Below, piece after piece: positions 5,037-6,226 of a stretch of DNA of 6,226 bases; the first letter of the stretch is position 1, and each line of letters begins with the position of its first letter. A model generated the notes under the pieces. It was given only the letters and a program-made list of their open reading frames with translations, was not told the origin of the DNA and made no database searches. Source of the stretch: an uncultured Oscillospiraceae bacterium (GTDB taxonomy: Bacteria > Bacillota > Clostridia > Oscillospirales > Acutalibacteraceae); NCBI GenBank assembly GCA_900553525.1, contig USDZ01000106.1, forward strand, positions 1 to 6,226, read 5' to 3'. Made by a program: the position numbers and the translations under genes.

Positions 5037-6226
5037 ATGGGTTTAACGGCTAAATCAACAGGAAAAAGCGCGATAGACGGGGGCCTTGTAATCCACAGGG
5101 CCCCCGGTGACAAAGTGATCGCTTTGGCAGGCAATCCCAATGTGGGAAAGAGTACGGTTTTCAATGAATTGACCGGTATGAAGCAGCATACCGGAAACTG
5201 GCCGGGCAAGACTGTGTCCAACGCACAGGGACACTGCCAGTTTCGAGGAAGATCCTATACATTTGTAGATATACCGGGTACATATTCTCTAATGGCCCAT
5301 TCGGCCGAGGAAGAGGTAGCCCGGGATTTCGTCTGCTTTGGAGAACCCGATGCCGTGGTGGTGGTATGCGACGCGACTTGTCTGGAGCGCAACCTGAATC
5401 TGGTACTTCAGATGCTGGAGATCACTCGTCGGGTAGTGGTGTGTGTCAACTTGATGGATGAAGCAAAGAAAAAACAGATTCAAATCGATTTTGATCAACT
5501 TTCCAGGAATCTGGGGGTACCGGTGGTGGGCACTTCGGCCCGCAGCAGGAAAGGGCTGGAAGAGTTGATGAAAGCGGTAGAAACACAATGCCGGCTCCCG
5601 AAAGAAGAGGCCTTTATATCTCCGGATTTTCTAAAGTATACCCGGCCCGTGGAAAAATGTGTTTCACTGTTGCTTCCGCTTCTGGAAGAGCCGGTCCGAA
5701 ATAAGATCAATCCCCGCTGGGTGGCCCTTCGTCTGCTCGAAGGAGAGAAAGATATTCTGCGTTCGATCGACCGGTTTCTCGGCGTTTCTCTGTATGATTT
5801 GCCTGGTATGGAGGATACTTTGAAACAGGCGGAGGGCATTCTTCTGGCAGGCGGGCTAGAGCTGGAAAAACTCAAGGATGTCCTTGTCTCCTGCATCGTG
5901 CTGCATGCGGAGGAGATGTGCAGCGACGCGGTATTTGTCGCATCGGATAAATATGCGGCCAGAGACCGCCGGATTGACCGGATTCTAACCAGTAAAATCA
6001 CTGGAATCCCGTTGATGTTGCTCCTCCTGTGTGTGATTTTCTGGCTGACGATTTCGGGGGCCAACGTTCCTTCTCAGCTTCTCGCAGACGGTTTATTTTG
6101 GATTCAGGATCGTCTCAGTGACTTGTTTGTTTTTCTGCATGCTCCCGATTGGCTTCATGGTGCGCTGGTGCTCGGTGTTTACCGTGTGCTTGCGTGGGTA
6201 GTGTCGGTGATGCTGCCGCCTATGGC
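5037..6226 (+). CDS. feoB: Ferrous iron transporter FeoB, N-terminal part (runs off window)
   Basis: FeoB is the inner-membrane Fe(II) permease with an N-terminal cytosolic G domain. The frame is open from ATG 5037 to the window end: 396 codons and two bases, roughly the first 60% of a typical FeoB. After a 26-residue N-terminal lead the G motifs appear in order: G1 GNPNVGKST (32-40), the G2 threonine T59 in NWPGKTV, G3 DIPG (78-81), G4 NLMD (138-141) and G5 SAR (167-169). A helical GDI-like and linker region follows (about 180-320). The first membrane helix is around 323-340, and a second hydrophobic stretch begins near 374. GANVPSQLLADGLFWIQDRL (341-360) and the ending VLAWVVSVMLPPM are typical of clostridial FeoB. 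The rest of the permease, with its Gate motifs, lies beyond the window. No frameshift or missing G motif is seen. Confidence 0.96.
   Translation, partial: MGLTAKSTGKSAIDGGLVIHRAPGDKVIALAGNPNVGKSTVFNELTGMKQHTGNWPGKTVSNAQGHCQFRGRSYTFVDIPGTYSLMAHSAEEEVARDFVCFGEPDAVVVVCDATCLERNLNLVLQMLEITRRVVVCVNLMDEAKKKQIQIDFDQLSRNLGVPVVGTSARSRKGLEELMKAVETQCRLPKEEAFISPDFLKYTRPVEKCVSLLLPLLEEPVRNKINPRWVALRLLEGEKDILRSIDRFLGVSLYDLPGMEDTLKQAEGILLAGGLELEKLKDVLVSCIVLHAEEMCSDAVFVASDKYAARDRRIDRILTSKITGIPLMLLLLCVIFWLTISGANVPSQLLADGLFWIQDRLSDLFVFLHAPDWLHGALVLGVYRVLAWVVSVMLPPM

Noticed and set aside
5495..6064. Open - strand frame of 189 codons opposite feoB
   Set aside because: It is antisense to the G domain and linker of feoB and is Ser/Arg-rich without motifs; the + strand frame carries all the FeoB signatures.

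Overview
The window reads as chromosomal DNA of a mid-GC Firmicute, most likely a gut-type Clostridia of the Oscillospiraceae/Ruminococcaceae kind. The evidence is a T-box leader with a consensus sigma-A promoter, strong AGGAGG-type ribosome sites, intrinsic terminators with U tracts, and a FeoA/FeoB pair resembling those of that group. The lineage is inferred from style and protein resemblance, not from a search.

Layout. Positions 1-100 hold no gene: a 12-bp hairpin with a single bulged T (23-52) that resembles an IS200/IS605-family end, and a short terminator-like hairpin (72-100). A perfect TTGACA-17-TATAAT promoter (102-130) then drives a leucine-specific T-box leader (about 161-428; CUC specifier at 246-248, T-box at 371-385, terminator at 396-428). 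Downstream lies the + strand operon leuA (456-2138), a tam-like SAM methyltransferase (2143-2943) and leuB (2958-4034), almost without gaps. A bidirectional terminator (4073-4110) separates it from a convergent gene for a short MntR/DtxR-family metal-dependent repressor (4159-4599, - strand, TTG start). Divergent from the repressor are feoA (4742-4969) and feoB (5037 to the window end, truncated). The repressor and feoA share a 142-bp intergenic region carrying a symmetric 35-bp interrupted palindrome (4644-4678), a candidate operator.

How the genes work together. LeuA makes 2-isopropylmalate from acetyl-CoA and 2-ketoisovalerate, and LeuB oxidises 3-isopropylmalate. The isomerase LeuCD, which links them, is not in the window. 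Uncharged tRNA-Leu should switch on the whole operon through the T-box, while leucine probably also inhibits LeuA allosterically. The methyltransferase between leuA and leuB is the most thought-provoking element: its family methylates trans-aconitate, and the yeast counterpart methylates 3-isopropylmalate, so an isopropylmalate-type substrate is plausible. The second half is a ferrous iron uptake module (FeoA, FeoB) with a divergent metalloregulator whose metal-ligand set looks MntR-like. Most of the window is recognisable metabolism and transport; I see no clearly new multi-gene system.
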